Assembly (NCBI GenBank): GCA_038250905.1
Contig: JBBSBV010000021.1
Location: 1-64,000 of the forward strand
Direction: 5' to 3'
Origin: JAENVU01 sp038250905
GTDB taxonomy: Bacteria > Actinomycetota > Acidimicrobiia > IMCC26256 > JAENVU01
Length of the DNA: 64,000 bases
This document shows positions 15,676-26,859 of the stretch, in pieces. The position numbers and the translations under genes were made by a program. The stretch's first letter is position 1, and every line of letters begins with the position of its first letter. The notes beneath the pieces are model-generated. The model was not told where the DNA came from. It did not search any database and saw nothing but the letters and a program-made list of their open reading frames with translations.

Positions 15676-17771
15676 CACTTCACCCCCAGGGCTGTGACGA
15701 GCATGTCGATGAGCTTGATCCCGATGAACGGGGCGATGATGCCGCCGACTCCGTAGATCAGGATGTTCCGGCGCAGCAGCTGCGCGGCACCGCTCGGGAC
15801 GAACTTCACTCCGCGCAACGCCAGCGGAATCAACAACACGATGATGAGCGCATTGAAGATCACCGCCGAGAGAATCGCGGAGCGCGGTGTGCTGAGGTTC
15901 ATGATGTTGATCCGGTCGAGCTGGGGAAACACCGTGAGGAACATTGCCGGCACGATCGCGAAGTACTTCGCGACGTCGTTCGCGATGGAGAACGTGGTCA
16001 GTGACCCACGGGTGATCAGCAGCTGCTTGCCGATCTCGACGATGTCGATGAGCTTCGTCGGGTCGGAGTCGAGGTCGACCATGTTGCCGGCCTCCTTCGC
16101 GGCCTGCGTCCCGGTGTTCATCGCGACACCCACGTCGGCCTGTGCGAGCGCCGGCGCGTCGTTCGTGCCGTCACCCGTCATGGCGACGAGCCGGCTGCCG
16201 GCCTGCTCCTTCTTGATGTAGGCCATCTTCTCCTCGGGCGTGGCCTCGGCGATGAAGTCGTCGACGCCGGCTTCGGCCGCTATCACTCGCGCGGTGATCG
16301 GGTTGTCACCGGTGACCATCACCGTCCGGATGCCCATCTTGCGGAGCTCGTCGAAGCGCTCCTTCATGCCCGGCTTGACCGTGTCCTTGAGATAGATGAC
16401 CCCGAGCGCCTTTGCGGCTGCGCCGTTCCGGCTCGCCACGACGAGCGGCGTCCCGCCCAGGCCGGAGATCGCGTCGACCTCGTCCATGAGCTCGATCGGC
16501 ACGGTGCCACCGTGCTCCTCGACCCACCGGCGCACCGAGTCGGCCGCCCCCTTGCGGATGCTGTGACCTTCGTAATCCAGGCCGCTCATCCGAGTCTGGG
16601 CGGTGAAGGCCACCAAATCGGCGCCCGGGACCTCGCGCGGCGCGAGTCCGTAGCGCTGCTCCGCAAGCTCGAGGATCGAACGACCCTCCGGGGTCTCGTC
16701 GGCCAAGCTCGAGAGGAGGGCCGCGTCGGCCAGGTCCTGCTCCGAGACGCCCGGTGCCGGACGGAACTCCGCCGCCTGCCGTGCACCGAAGGTGATGGTC
16801 CCGGTCTTGTCGAGCAGCAGTGTGTTCACGTCACCGGCGGCCTCGACCGCGCGTCCGCTCATCGCCAGCACGTTCCGGCGGACCAGCCGGTCCATCCCGG
16901 CGATGCCGATCGCCGAAAGCAGACCGCCGATCGTCGTGGGGATCAGGCAGACGAGCAGCGCGACCAGGACGACCACCGACTGCTCGGCGTTCGCGTAGAT
17001 CGAGAACGGCTGCAGGCTCACCGTGGCGAGGAGGAAGATGATCGTCAAACCCGCGAGGAGGATGTTGAGCGCGATCTCGTTCGGGGTCTTCTGGCGCTCC
17101 GACCCCTCGACCAGGGCGATCATGCGGTCGATGAAGGTCTCACCCGGACGAGCGGTGATGCGCACGACGATCCGGTCCGAGAGCACACGCGTCCCGCCCG
17201 TGACCGCCGAGCGGTCACCGCCGGCTTCCCGGATGACCGGGGCCGACTCGCCGGTGATCGCCGATTCGTCGATGCTCGCGATCCCCTCGACGACATCGCC
17301 GTCGCTCGGAATCACCTCGCCGGCCACGACGACCACCTCGTCACCCAGATCGAGCTGAGTGCCGGGGACTTCCTCGAGGGCGCCGTCGGCGCGACGCCGG
17401 TTGGCCATCGTCTCGGACCGGGTCTTGCGGAGCGTGTCCGCCTGCGCCTTGCCGCGCCCCTCGGCGACGGCCTCGGCGAAGTTCGCGAACAACACCGTGA
17501 ACCAGAGGAACGCGGCAACGAGTGCCGCGAACACGTTCTCGCTCGTGCTCGCCGATGAGAGGTCCGTGAAGAAGAGGACGGTCGTCAGCACGCTGCCGAC
17601 CTCCACGACGAACATGACGGGGTTCCGCATGAGGTGGCGCGGGTTGAGCTTGACGAAGCTGTCCCCGACGGCGCGCCGCATGATCGTCGGGTCGAACATC
17701 GAGGTCGAAGCGCGGACGCGCTCGGCCTTCGTCTCGCCCGGCGGGAGGGTCGGAGTAGGAGTCATCGTCAT
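15675..17771 (-). CDS. kdpB: K+-transporting P-type ATPase, catalytic subunit
   Basis: Catalytic P-type ATPase of the Kdp pump, 698 residues. The phosphorylated Asp321 sits in DKTGT. The actuator-domain motif is TGESAPV, and the hinge reads VMVTGDNPITARVIAAEAG with GDGTNDAPALAQAD after it. Membrane segments flank these domains. It lies 11 bases after kdpA, with which it couples ATP hydrolysis to K+ import. Confidence 0.97.
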   Translation of the reverse strand: MTMTPTPTLPPGETKAERVRASTSMFDPTIMRRAVGDSFVKLNPRHLMRNPVMFVVEVGSVLTTVLFFTDLSSASTSENVFAALVAAFLWFTVLFANFAEAVAEGRGKAQADTLRKTRSETMANRRRADGALEEVPGTQLDLGDEVVVVAGEVIPSDGDVVEGIASIDESAITGESAPVIREAGGDRSAVTGGTRVLSDRIVVRITARPGETFIDRMIALVEGSERQKTPNEIALNILLAGLTIIFLLATVSLQPFSIYANAEQSVVVLVALLVCLIPTTIGGLLSAIGIAGMDRLVRRNVLAMSGRAVEAAGDVNTLLLDKTGTITFGARQAAEFRPAPGVSEQDLADAALLSSLADETPEGRSILELAEQRYGLAPREVPGADLVAFTAQTRMSGLDYEGHSIRKGAADSVRRWVEEHGGTVPIELMDEVDAISGLGGTPLVVASRNGAAAKALGVIYLKDTVKPGMKERFDELRKMGIRTVMVTGDNPITARVIAAEAGVDDFIAEATPEEKMAYIKKEQAGSRLVAMTGDGTNDAPALAQADVGVAMNTGTQAAKEAGNMVDLDSDPTKLIDIVEIGKQLLITRGSLTTFSIANDVAKYFAIVPAMFLTVFPQLDRINIMNLSTPRSAILSAVIFNALIIVLLIPLALRGVKFVPSGAAQLLRRNILIYGVGGIIAPFIGIKLIDMLVTALGVK

Positions 17772-17782
17772 TGGGGATCTCC

Positions 17783-19495
17783 TCAGATTCCGAGCTGCTC
17801 GACGATGGGACCGAGCGCGAGTGCGGGGAAGAACGTCAGGCCGGCGACGACGACGATCACGCCAAACAGCAGACCTGCGAAGAGCGGCGTGTCGGTCGGG
17901 AACGTTCCCGCCGACGCCGGAACCTTGTCCTTCCGCGCGAGCGCTCCCGCGAGCGCCAAGGTCGGGATGATCAAGAAGTACCGACCGATCAACATCGCGA
18001 TTCCGAGTGCGATGTTCATGAACTGTGTGTTCGCCGTGATGCCCGCGAACGCCGAGCCGTTGTTGTTCCCGGCCGACGTGAAGGCGTACAGCACCTCGGA
18101 GAAGCCGTGCGGACCCGGATTCGACACCGACCCGTTGAGCACACTCGGCGTGACGATGGCCACCGCGGTACCGATCAGGACGGCGACCGGCATCGCGAGG
18201 ATGTAGAGGACGACGAGCTTCACCTCCGTCGCCTGGATCTTCTTTCCGAGGTACTCCGGTGTGCGACCGACCATCAGGCCGGCGATGAAGACCGCGAGGA
18301 GCGCGAGCACGAGCATGCCGTTCAGCCCGACGCCGACACCGCCCGGGCTGATCTCACCGAGCTTCATGTGGATCATGCACATCATCCCGCCGAGCGGCGT
18401 GTAACTGTCGTGCATCGAGTTCACCGAGCCGTTGGAGGTCCCAGTGGTGGACGCGCACCATGCCGCCGACGCCGGCGTCCCGAACCGGACGTCCTTGCCC
18501 TCGAGGTTGCCTCCCGGCTGGCTCGTCGTGGTCGCCTGGTTGGCGCCCGCCGCCGTGAGCTTCGGGTTGCCGTTCAGCTCGAACATGGTCGTGAGACCGA
18601 CAACGAGCGCCCAGATCACGACCATGACCGCGAGCAGCACCCATCCCTGGCGTTGCTCGCCGACCATCTTCCCGTAGGTGTAGGTCAGCGACACGGGGAT
18701 GAGAAGGATGAAGAAGAGGCCGAACAGGTCCGAGAAGCCATTCGGGTTCGAGAGTGGGTGTGCGGAGTTCACGTTGAAGAACCCGCCGCCATTGGTCCCC
18801 AGCATCTTGATGGCTTCCTGGCTGGCGGACGGCCCGCCCGGGATCACCTGAGACCTGCCCTCGAGCGTCTTGACCACGTCGAAACCGTGAAGGTTCTGGA
18901 CGACGCCGGCACAGACGTAGACGAGGGCGCCCACGAACGCGATCGGGATCAGGATGCGAAGGGTCGTCCGGGTCAGATCGACCCAGAAGTTGCCGACCGT
19001 GTCGGAACGCCGACGCGCGAGACCCCGGATCAACGCGGCCATCACCGCCATACCGGCCGCGGCCGACACGAAGTTCTGCACCGTCAAGCCGACCATCTGG
19101 GTGAAGTTGCTGAGGGTCGACTCCGGGGAGTAGCTCTGCCAGTTCGTGTTGGTCACGAAACTCGTGGCCGTGTTGAACGAGAGTGCCTCTCCCACCCGCG
19201 GTGCGTGGGTCGGGTTGAACGGCAGCACCGTCTGGAGTCGCTGCATCGCGTAGAGCAGGAGGAGCCCGACGACGCTGAAGGCCAACACCGAAAAGGCGTA
19301 GACCGTCCAGCGCTGCTCTCGCTCGGGATCGACACGACACCAGCGATAGATCGCGCGTTCTACAGGCAGGAACAGGCGATCACCCGGGGCGGACCCGTCC
19401 CCGTACACCTTGGCCATGTATCCGCCGAGCCGCGGGATGGCGATCGCGAGGAGCACGATCAGGAAGGCCAGTTGTGCCCACGCAGCTGCGCTCAT
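17783..19495 (-). CDS. kdpA: K+-transporting ATPase, K+-binding subunit
   Basis: Channel-like K+-selective subunit of 570 residues derived from the SKT superfamily. Selectivity-filter segments are visible as NTATSFVTNTNWQSYSPE, TNGGGFFNVNSAHP and SAGNNNGSAFAG. About ten hydrophobic helices are present and the protein appears complete. The ATG overlaps the kdpF stop by one base. Confidence 0.97.
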   Translation of the reverse strand: MSAAAWAQLAFLIVLLAIAIPRLGGYMAKVYGDGSAPGDRLFLPVERAIYRWCRVDPEREQRWTVYAFSVLAFSVVGLLLLYAMQRLQTVLPFNPTHAPRVGEALSFNTATSFVTNTNWQSYSPESTLSNFTQMVGLTVQNFVSAAAGMAVMAALIRGLARRRSDTVGNFWVDLTRTTLRILIPIAFVGALVYVCAGVVQNLHGFDVVKTLEGRSQVIPGGPSASQEAIKMLGTNGGGFFNVNSAHPLSNPNGFSDLFGLFFILLIPVSLTYTYGKMVGEQRQGWVLLAVMVVIWALVVGLTTMFELNGNPKLTAAGANQATTTSQPGGNLEGKDVRFGTPASAAWCASTTGTSNGSVNSMHDSYTPLGGMMCMIHMKLGEISPGGVGVGLNGMLVLALLAVFIAGLMVGRTPEYLGKKIQATEVKLVVLYILAMPVAVLIGTAVAIVTPSVLNGSVSNPGPHGFSEVLYAFTSAGNNNGSAFAGITANTQFMNIALGIAMLIGRYFLIIPTLALAGALARKDKVPASAGTFPTDTPLFAGLLFGVIVVVAGLTFFPALALGPIVEQLGI

Positions 19496-19584
19496 CAGAA
19501 CTTCTCCGGAACGATGAGCGCCGCGACGAGGTAGCCGAGCAGCGCGACGGACAGGACGAGGCCGACAAGGTCCTCGGCGCTCAC
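19495..19584 (-). CDS. kdpF: K+-transporting ATPase subunit F (29 residues)
   Basis: A tiny single-helix subunit that stabilises KdpFABC. The translation starts VSAEDLVGLVLSVALLGYLV and ends ALIVPEKF, an almost canonical KdpF. The GTG start overlaps the stop of the upstream small protein by four bases and its stop overlaps kdpA by one base, fixing its place in the operon. Confidence 0.9.
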   Translation of the reverse strand: MSAEDLVGLVLSVALLGYLVAALIVPEKF

Positions 19585-19721
19585 GGCGTCACCTCCGTCG
19601 AGGACACTGGCTCGGGCGCGTCGTCGCCGCTGCGCACGATGCGATCGCATCCCGCGACGAACGCGGCGCACAGGGCGAAGAACCCGATGATCACCACGAC
19701 AACGAAGATGACATCTGCCAT
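19581..19721 (-). CDS. Small single-span membrane protein at the head of kdpFABC
   Basis: A 46-residue protein starting MADVIFVVVVIIGFFALCAA, then an AFVAGCDRIV boundary and an acidic tail. It has one membrane helix and no signal cleavage site. An AGGAG ribosome site precedes the ATG, and its stop overlaps the kdpF GTG. Small proteins of this kind occur before kdpF in other actinobacterial kdp operons from memory; the role is unknown, perhaps assembly or regulation of the pump. Confidence 0.75.
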   Translation of the reverse strand: MADVIFVVVVIIGFFALCAAFVAGCDRIVRSGDDAPEPVSSTEVTP

Positions 19722-19743
19722 GTGAAGAACTCCTCGATGACCT

Positions 19744-20508
19744 CTAGGACTGCACTTCGTTCGCGAGCACCGTGCCGAGTTGGTCGGCCAGAGCGAGGGC
19801 CAGCGCACGGTCCTCGGGTGGCACCGAGATCCCACCTCCACCGGACTCGAGATCGATGACGAATCGACCGAACGACCGACCTGCGCCGAACACCGGGAGC
19901 GACACCCGACCGCGCACCGGGCGAGGTACGGAATCCTCGACTCCCGGCACCCGGATGCCCTTGTGGGTGATCTCGGGAAGTTGCTCCTTCAGCGGCGCGG
20001 GCTCGAACCGGCACTCGCGTACCGGGAGCAGTGACACCAACTCCCCCTGGACGATCCCGATCAACCGACCGCGAGGCTCACCGCCGGCCGCCAGTTCCGA
20101 GAGGCGGCGCACCCGGATGACCTCGGCCCGACTCTCGGCCGCCTGGACCTGGCTGCGTCGCGAGCGGACGACCAACTCCCCGACGATCAGCCCGACAGCG
20201 ACGAGCAGCAACGCCGTCTCGATGTCGTCGCGGCTGTTGATCGTGAACGAGGAGTAGGGCCGCGTGAAGAAGAAGTCGAACGATGCCATCGACACCAGCG
20301 CTGCCACGGCTCCGGTGGCACGGCCGCCGAGCACCGCCGCCGCGACCACGACGAGTACGAGCACGAGTGACGCGTTGGAGGTCCGAATGGATTCCCGCAG
20401 CGGAATCAGCGCGACCGAAACCACGACCGGCCCCACGAGCGCCACCAACCACGCCAGGGGGGACATCGGGTTGGTGGCAGCCCGCCGGGGCTCCTGGTCG
20501 TTGCTCAC
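19744..20508 (-). CDS. DUF4118 membrane sensor-like protein without kinase domain (copy B)
   Basis: About 254 residues: four closely spaced hydrophobic helices with SFDFFFTRPYSSFTINSRDD, the DUF4118 signature of the KdpD membrane domain, then a helix and a GAF-like C-terminal domain. No HisKA or ATPase domain follows. The GTG at 20508 is preferred; an ATG eight codons further up is possible. It is 22 bases before the small membrane protein and so leads the kdp transcript. It may sense K+ or turgor and modulate KdpD, or regulate something else; the function is not shown by sequence. Confidence 0.8.
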   Translation of the reverse strand: MSNDQEPRRAATNPMSPLAWLVALVGPVVVSVALIPLRESIRTSNASLVLVLVVVAAAVLGGRATGAVAALVSMASFDFFFTRPYSSFTINSRDDIETALLLVAVGLIVGELVVRSRRSQVQAAESRAEVIRVRRLSELAAGGEPRGRLIGIVQGELVSLLPVRECRFEPAPLKEQLPEITHKGIRVPGVEDSVPRPVRGRVSLPVFGAGRSFGRFVIDLESGGGGISVPPEDRALALALADQLGTVLANEVQS

Positions 20509-20842
20509 GTGACCGTTGTATCCCGACCGCATGCCGGCGCCTAGGGCCTTGATGCCCTCCTAGCGCGGCGCCGGGCACTCTTGACGCGTGCCTGTCACCG
20601 TCGGGTACCGCCGCCGACCGAGGGGGTGACCGTGCAGACGTTGGATCGACGCCGGCGCAACGGAGTGACGATGGCGTTCGTCGAGGCCGACGATCCCGGA
20701 ACCGCCACCGCACGTGCGTATCGAATCGCGCCGCGTCGTTTCGGGTGTGCACGGGTTGCGTACGACCCGGTCGATGCGTCGGCTTCGCCCCGATGCCCGA
20801 ACCCGATGCCCGAACCCGATGGCCCCTGAGCCGACGGCTCGA
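20509..20842. other. Intergenic region upstream of the kdp transcript
   Basis: The gap of about 330 bases holds an imperfect inverted repeat (20537-20566), the 10-mer CTTGACGCGT at 20580-20589 that recurs before the other DUF4118 gene, a possible small ORF on the plus strand, and a 13-base tandem repeat CGATGCCCGAACC (20791-20816). The kdp promoter is presumably here, but no consensus boxes are clear. Confidence 0.5.
20632..20829 (+). CDS. Possible small hypothetical protein
   Basis: A 65-codon frame with a GTG start preceded by AGGGGG at good spacing, reading VQTLDRRRRNGVTMAFVEAD at its start. It is arginine-rich with no recognisable domain, and its end lies in a 13-base tandem repeat. It could equally be chance in GC-rich intergenic DNA; I include it only because of the ribosome site. 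Confidence 0.25.
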   Translation: MQTLDRRRRNGVTMAFVEADDPGTATARAYRIAPRRFGCARVAYDPVDASASPRCPNPMPEPDGP

Positions 20843-21580
20843 TTACGTCAGGTTGTCGATGGCCGGTCGGGCCAACGCAGCACCCAGCTGCTGCGACAGC
20901 GCAACCGCAACCCGGCGCGTCTCCCGCGTCACGCCGACCGGGCGGCCGGGCGTCAGCCGCAGCCAGCCGACCGTCTCGCCCGCGCCGACGACCGCGAGCG
21001 CGACGCCCTCGGCGGGGAGCGCGAATCCGTCGTCGGTCAACAGGTGCGTCGACGTTTCGACCCGGCCGTCGGGGAACAGCTCGGGAAGTCCGGGCCGCTG
21101 CAGGCCGAACCGGCACGACGCGAGCGACAGGGTCTCGGCGATCTTGTTCTCGACCAGATCGATGAGTGGCAGGATCGAATCATCGGCGGCGATCCGAGCC
21201 GCAACGAACTCGAGGCGTTCGAGTTCCTGCTGGGCCCGCACCGCCTCTCGACGCCGTTCTTTCCCGGCGATCGCGATCTGACCGACAGCCAGCCCGATGA
21301 TCAGGAGGATCAGCGTGGTGGTGACGTCGGACGCGGACGTGATACGGAGTGAGCCGTACGGTTTGGTCAGGAAGAAGTCGAACGAAACCGCCGCGCCGAT
21401 GGCCGCGATCGCGGCCGCCACTCGATCGGCAGCCATCGCGATGACCACGACCACGAGCACGAGCATCAGCACCAGGTCGGCGCTGTCGAGTACACCCCGT
21501 ACCGATACGAGGAACGCGCCGACGGCGATCGGGCCGATGCCGGCCGCCACTCGTGCTGCTGGTGACTCGTTTCCCTTCAT
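20843..21580 (-). CDS. DUF4118 membrane sensor-like protein without kinase domain (copy A)
   Basis: A 245-residue paralogue of the protein encoded at 19744-20508. Hydrophobic helices contain SFDFFLTKPYGSLRITSASD, the DUF4118 motif, followed by a coiled segment (ERRREAVRAQQELERLEFV) and a GAF-like domain ending VAVALSQQLGAALARPA. There is no histidine kinase core. The ATG at 21580 follows an AGAAGG ribosome site; an upstream in-frame start is poorly supported. It likely has its own promoter, given the 335-base gap to copy B. Confidence 0.8.
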   Translation of the reverse strand: MKGNESPAARVAAGIGPIAVGAFLVSVRGVLDSADLVLMLVLVVVVIAMAADRVAAAIAAIGAAVSFDFFLTKPYGSLRITSASDVTTTLILLIIGLAVGQIAIAGKERRREAVRAQQELERLEFVAARIAADDSILPLIDLVENKIAETLSLASCRFGLQRPGLPELFPDGRVETSTHLLTDDGFALPAEGVALAVVGAGETVGWLRLTPGRPVGVTRETRRVAVALSQQLGAALARPAIDNLT

Positions 21581-21674
21581 GCCTTCTGTTGTACGGCGCG
21601 CGGCCGGCCGAAGGAAGGGGCTTGACGCGTTTCTTACGCCGTCGAGCGATCTTTTGACGCGGCCGGACAACGAA

Positions 21675-21703
21675 GATGCCCGCGGCCGGGGCCGCGGGGC
21701 ATC
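21675..21703 (-). terminator. Terminator of hppA
   Basis: GATGCCCGCGGCC and GGCCGCGGGGCATC form a GC-rich stem with one bulged base, 23 bases after the hppA stop. A modestly T-rich stretch (TTCGTTGTCC) follows on the minus strand. Confidence 0.7.
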
Positions 21704-21725
21704 TCACAGGTTCGCCGACCGTGGG

Positions 21726-24056
<2,331 letters not shown>

Positions 24057-24122
24057 GTGCTGACGTGCTCCTTGCTGGTTGAAACGAGCGACCTGACGGT
24101 CGGGGTGCCCCAAAGCCCGGCG

Positions 24123-24151
24123 ACGCTACGGGGCGTCGAGAAGGGCGTCAA
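24123..24151 (-). promoter_or_regulatory. Possible promoter of hppA
   Basis: Minus-strand TTGACG (24146-24151) and TAGCGT (24123-24128) are 17 bases apart, in the 177-base gap before the hppA start. A moderate match. Confidence 0.4.
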
Positions 24152-24233
24152 TCTAGCCAAGCCGGCCGGGCAGTGATCGAAGCGGGGACCCCGGAGCGTC
24201 CGAACGGCACGGATTGGCACCGAACCGGGGAAA

Positions 24234-26075
24234 TCAGATGTGGTACGGGACCGATGTGACGACGGTGCCCTTGCGGAACAGCAGCCGTCCCTTGAGGAAC
24301 AGGGCGCTCTGGTTGTGGAGCAGCTGGCCCCACCAGGAACTCACGACGAACTCGGGGATCACCACCGTCACGATGTCCTTGTCCCGCTGCGCATCGAGTT
24401 CCTCGACGAAGCGGAGCACCGGCCGGGCCAGCTCCCGGTAGGGCGAGAAGACGATCTCGAGCGGGACCGTGATGTTGTACTGCGCCCACTGACGGGCGAT
24501 CTTCTCCTGCTCCTCCTCGTCCGAGACCACGGTCACGGCCAGGAGACGGTTGGGACGCATCGACTGGGCGTAGGCGAGCGCCTCGAGCACCCCGCGGTGA
24601 ACCGATCCGACGAGGACCACCACCGTGTGGTTCATCGGCCGGACCTTGTAGTCGATGTCGGCCGCTAGCCCCTTCTCGATCCCCATGTAGTGGGAGTGGA
24701 TCGACTTGAACAGCATGATGATGAACGGGATCACCACGATCGGGACCCAAGCACCCTTGGAAAACTTGGTCGCGGCCACGACGATGAGCACGAGGAGGGT
24801 GGTGACGGACCCGATGCCGTTGAGCCACGCGTTGAACTTCCAGCGCGGCTCGCGTTCCTTCTGGTGGTGGCGAACCATCCCGGCCTGGCTCAGGGTGAAC
24901 GACGTGAAGACCCCGACGGCATAGAGCGGGATCAGCGCGTTGGTGAGACCGCCGAACGCAACGATCAGGAGTCCCGCCGCGCCGGCCAGGACGATCACGC
25001 CGTTCGAGAACACCAGCCGGTCACCGCGGTTCGCGAGCTGGCGGGGCAGATACTTGTCGTGGGCGATGATCGACGAGAGTCGCGGGAAGTCGGCGTACGC
25101 CGTGTTCGCCGCGAGGGTCAGGATCGCCGCAGTCGCGAACTGCAAGACGACGTAGAGCGGACCGTTCCCGAATACCAGGAGCCCCAACTGTGAGAACACG
25201 GTCTGGTCGTGGCTCGGGTACGGGTGCACGCGGTGGGCCAGCACCGAGACTCCGAAGAACAGCGTGCCCAGAACGATCGCCATCCACGTGAGGGTCGTGG
25301 CCGCGTTCTTCGACTCCGGGCGACGGAAGGCGGGAACACCGTTCGAGATCGCCTCGACGCCGGTGAGGGCCACCGCACCCGACGAGAACCCCTTGAGGAT
25401 CAGGAACAGACCGAGCGTGCCGCCGATCTGACGCGTGCCCTCGAACTGTTGCTTGTCGAACGGAACGTGGCCAATGTTGCCCGCGAAGCTCTGGTACAGC
25501 CCGTACACGACGAGCGTCGTGAGCATGATGATGTAGATGTAGGTGGGAACCGCGAACACGCGACCCGATTCCTTGATGCCGCGCAGGTTCGCCAGGGTGA
25601 TCACCGCGATGAGGATCAACCCGATCTCGACGCGGTAGTCGATGAGGTCTCGGAACGCCGGGATCGAGATCAACGCGGCGACCCCGGCCGAGATCGACAC
25701 CGCTACCGTCAGGATGTAGTCGACGAGCAGCGACGCGCCCGCGATGAGCGATGGCATCTCGCCGAGGTTCTCGCGACTCACCACATACGACCCGCCACCG
25801 CTCGGATAGGCGAAGATCGTCTGGCGATAACTGGTCACCACGATCGCGAGCACGATCGCGACCGCGATCGAGATCGGGATCAGTGTGTTGAGGCCGAGCG
25901 CGAGGCTCGATGAGCCCAGCGCGACCACGAACAGGATCTCCTCCGTCGCGTACGCGGTCGAGGAGATGGCGTCGGAAGAGAACACCGCCAACGCGATGAT
26001 CTTGGAGATCCGTTGATGCTCCTGCTCGGCGGTGGCGAGCGGCCGACCCACCAGGATGCGTTTGACGACGGACAC
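24234..26075 (-). CDS. KimA-like high-affinity K+ transporter (APC superfamily)
   Basis: A proton-coupled K+ importer by homology: 613 residues from the GTG at 26075 (AAGGGG upstream), close to the 607 of Bacillus subtilis KimA. The start VKRILVGRPLATAEQEHQ and blocks such as LAVFSSDAISSTAYATEEIL, YPSGGGSYVVSRENLGE and LLVDYILTVAVSISAG match KimA nearly position by position as I remember that protein. About twelve helices are followed by a cytoplasmic USP-like domain ending LHNQSALFLKGRLLFRKG. It is divergent from the ceoB-like gene, an arrangement also found in mycobacteria (Rv2690c-ceoB-ceoC). Confidence 0.88.
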   Translation of the reverse strand: MSVVKRILVGRPLATAEQEHQRISKIIALAVFSSDAISSTAYATEEILFVVALGSSSLALGLNTLIPISIAVAIVLAIVVTSYRQTIFAYPSGGGSYVVSRENLGEMPSLIAGASLLVDYILTVAVSISAGVAALISIPAFRDLIDYRVEIGLILIAVITLANLRGIKESGRVFAVPTYIYIIMLTTLVVYGLYQSFAGNIGHVPFDKQQFEGTRQIGGTLGLFLILKGFSSGAVALTGVEAISNGVPAFRRPESKNAATTLTWMAIVLGTLFFGVSVLAHRVHPYPSHDQTVFSQLGLLVFGNGPLYVVLQFATAAILTLAANTAYADFPRLSSIIAHDKYLPRQLANRGDRLVFSNGVIVLAGAAGLLIVAFGGLTNALIPLYAVGVFTSFTLSQAGMVRHHQKEREPRWKFNAWLNGIGSVTTLLVLIVVAATKFSKGAWVPIVVIPFIIMLFKSIHSHYMGIEKGLAADIDYKVRPMNHTVVVLVGSVHRGVLEALAYAQSMRPNRLLAVTVVSDEEEQEKIARQWAQYNITVPLEIVFSPYRELARPVLRFVEELDAQRDKDIVTVVIPEFVVSSWWGQLLHNQSALFLKGRLLFRKGTVVTSVPYHI

Positions 26076-26168
26076 GGATCCCCTTCGACGTGACAGCTGC
26101 AATGCGGGGCCGAGTCTGGCACGGTCGAGCCCGAGCGGACCGGTTCCGGAGCACTAGGTTCCTCCCCC

Positions 26169-26852
26169 ATGCGAGTCGCCATCGCCGGAGCCGGCAACGT
26201 CGGACAACATGTCGCCGCGTCACTGCACCAGGCGGGACACGACGTCCTCCTCATCGAGCAGAAAGATGCGGTGAAGGCCCGCGCCACCCTCGACCCCGGG
26301 ATCGAATGGCACATCGGCGATGCCTGTGAGGTCTCCTCCCTGCGGGAAGCCGGGCTCGAGAAGAGCGAGGTGCTCGTCGCGGCCACCGGCGACGACGAGG
26401 ACAACCTCGTCGTCTCGCTGCTCGCCAAGCAGGAGTTCGGCATCCCACGCGTCATCGCTCGTGTGAACCACCCCAAGAACGAGTGGATGTTCACCGAGAA
26501 CTGGGGCGTCGACCTCTTCGTCTCCACGCCCACCCTGATCACCGCGATGGTCGAGGAGGCCGTGAGCGTCGGCAAGCTCGTGGAGATCCTCCGCTTCGAG
26601 GGAGGCCTCGCCCGGCTCGTCGAGGTCACCCTCGCCGACGATGCCGCGGTCGTGGGCCGGTCGATCGCCAGCATCGCCCTACCGCGTGAAGCCACCATCG
26701 TGGCGGTGCTGCGCGGCGACCACTTGGTGGTCCCGCGTGGTGAAACCGTCTTCGAGGCCGGCGACGAAGTCCTCGTGCTCGTGACTCCGGACTCCGAGGA
26801 TCAGATCCGCGAGATCCTCACCGGTACCGCGTCGGCGCCCGACGCCGTCTGA
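26169..26852 (+). CDS. ceoB: TrkA-family K+ uptake regulator (CeoB-like)
   Basis: A 227-residue cytosolic RCK protein. The Rossmann start MRVAIAGAGNVGQHVAASLH binds NAD(H), and IEQKDAVKARATLDPG supplies the acidic ribose-binding residue pattern. A C-terminal TrkA_C subdomain (about 140-220) ends GDEVLVLVTPDSEDQI. Such proteins gate Trk/Ktr-type channels or bind c-di-AMP; no TrkH/KtrB pore gene is in the window, so its partner may be the divergent KimA-like importer or a distant channel. The pairing with the second TrkA gene mirrors mycobacterial ceoB/ceoC. Confidence 0.88.
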   Translation: MRVAIAGAGNVGQHVAASLHQAGHDVLLIEQKDAVKARATLDPGIEWHIGDACEVSSLREAGLEKSEVLVAATGDDEDNLVVSLLAKQEFGIPRVIARVNHPKNEWMFTENWGVDLFVSTPTLITAMVEEAVSVGKLVEILRFEGGLARLVEVTLADDAAVVGRSIASIALPREATIVAVLRGDHLVVPRGETVFEAGDEVLVLVTPDSEDQIREILTGTASAPDAV

Positions 26853-26859
26853 CGCCCAG

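Noticed and set aside
12694..15756. 1020-codon plus-strand open frame
   Set aside because: Antisense to kdpD and kdpC, which have complete motifs; long antisense frames are expected at this GC content.
26076..26168. c-di-AMP riboswitch upstream of the KimA-like gene
   Set aside because: The gap to the divergent ceoB gene is under 100 bases, too short for a ydaO-type riboswitch.
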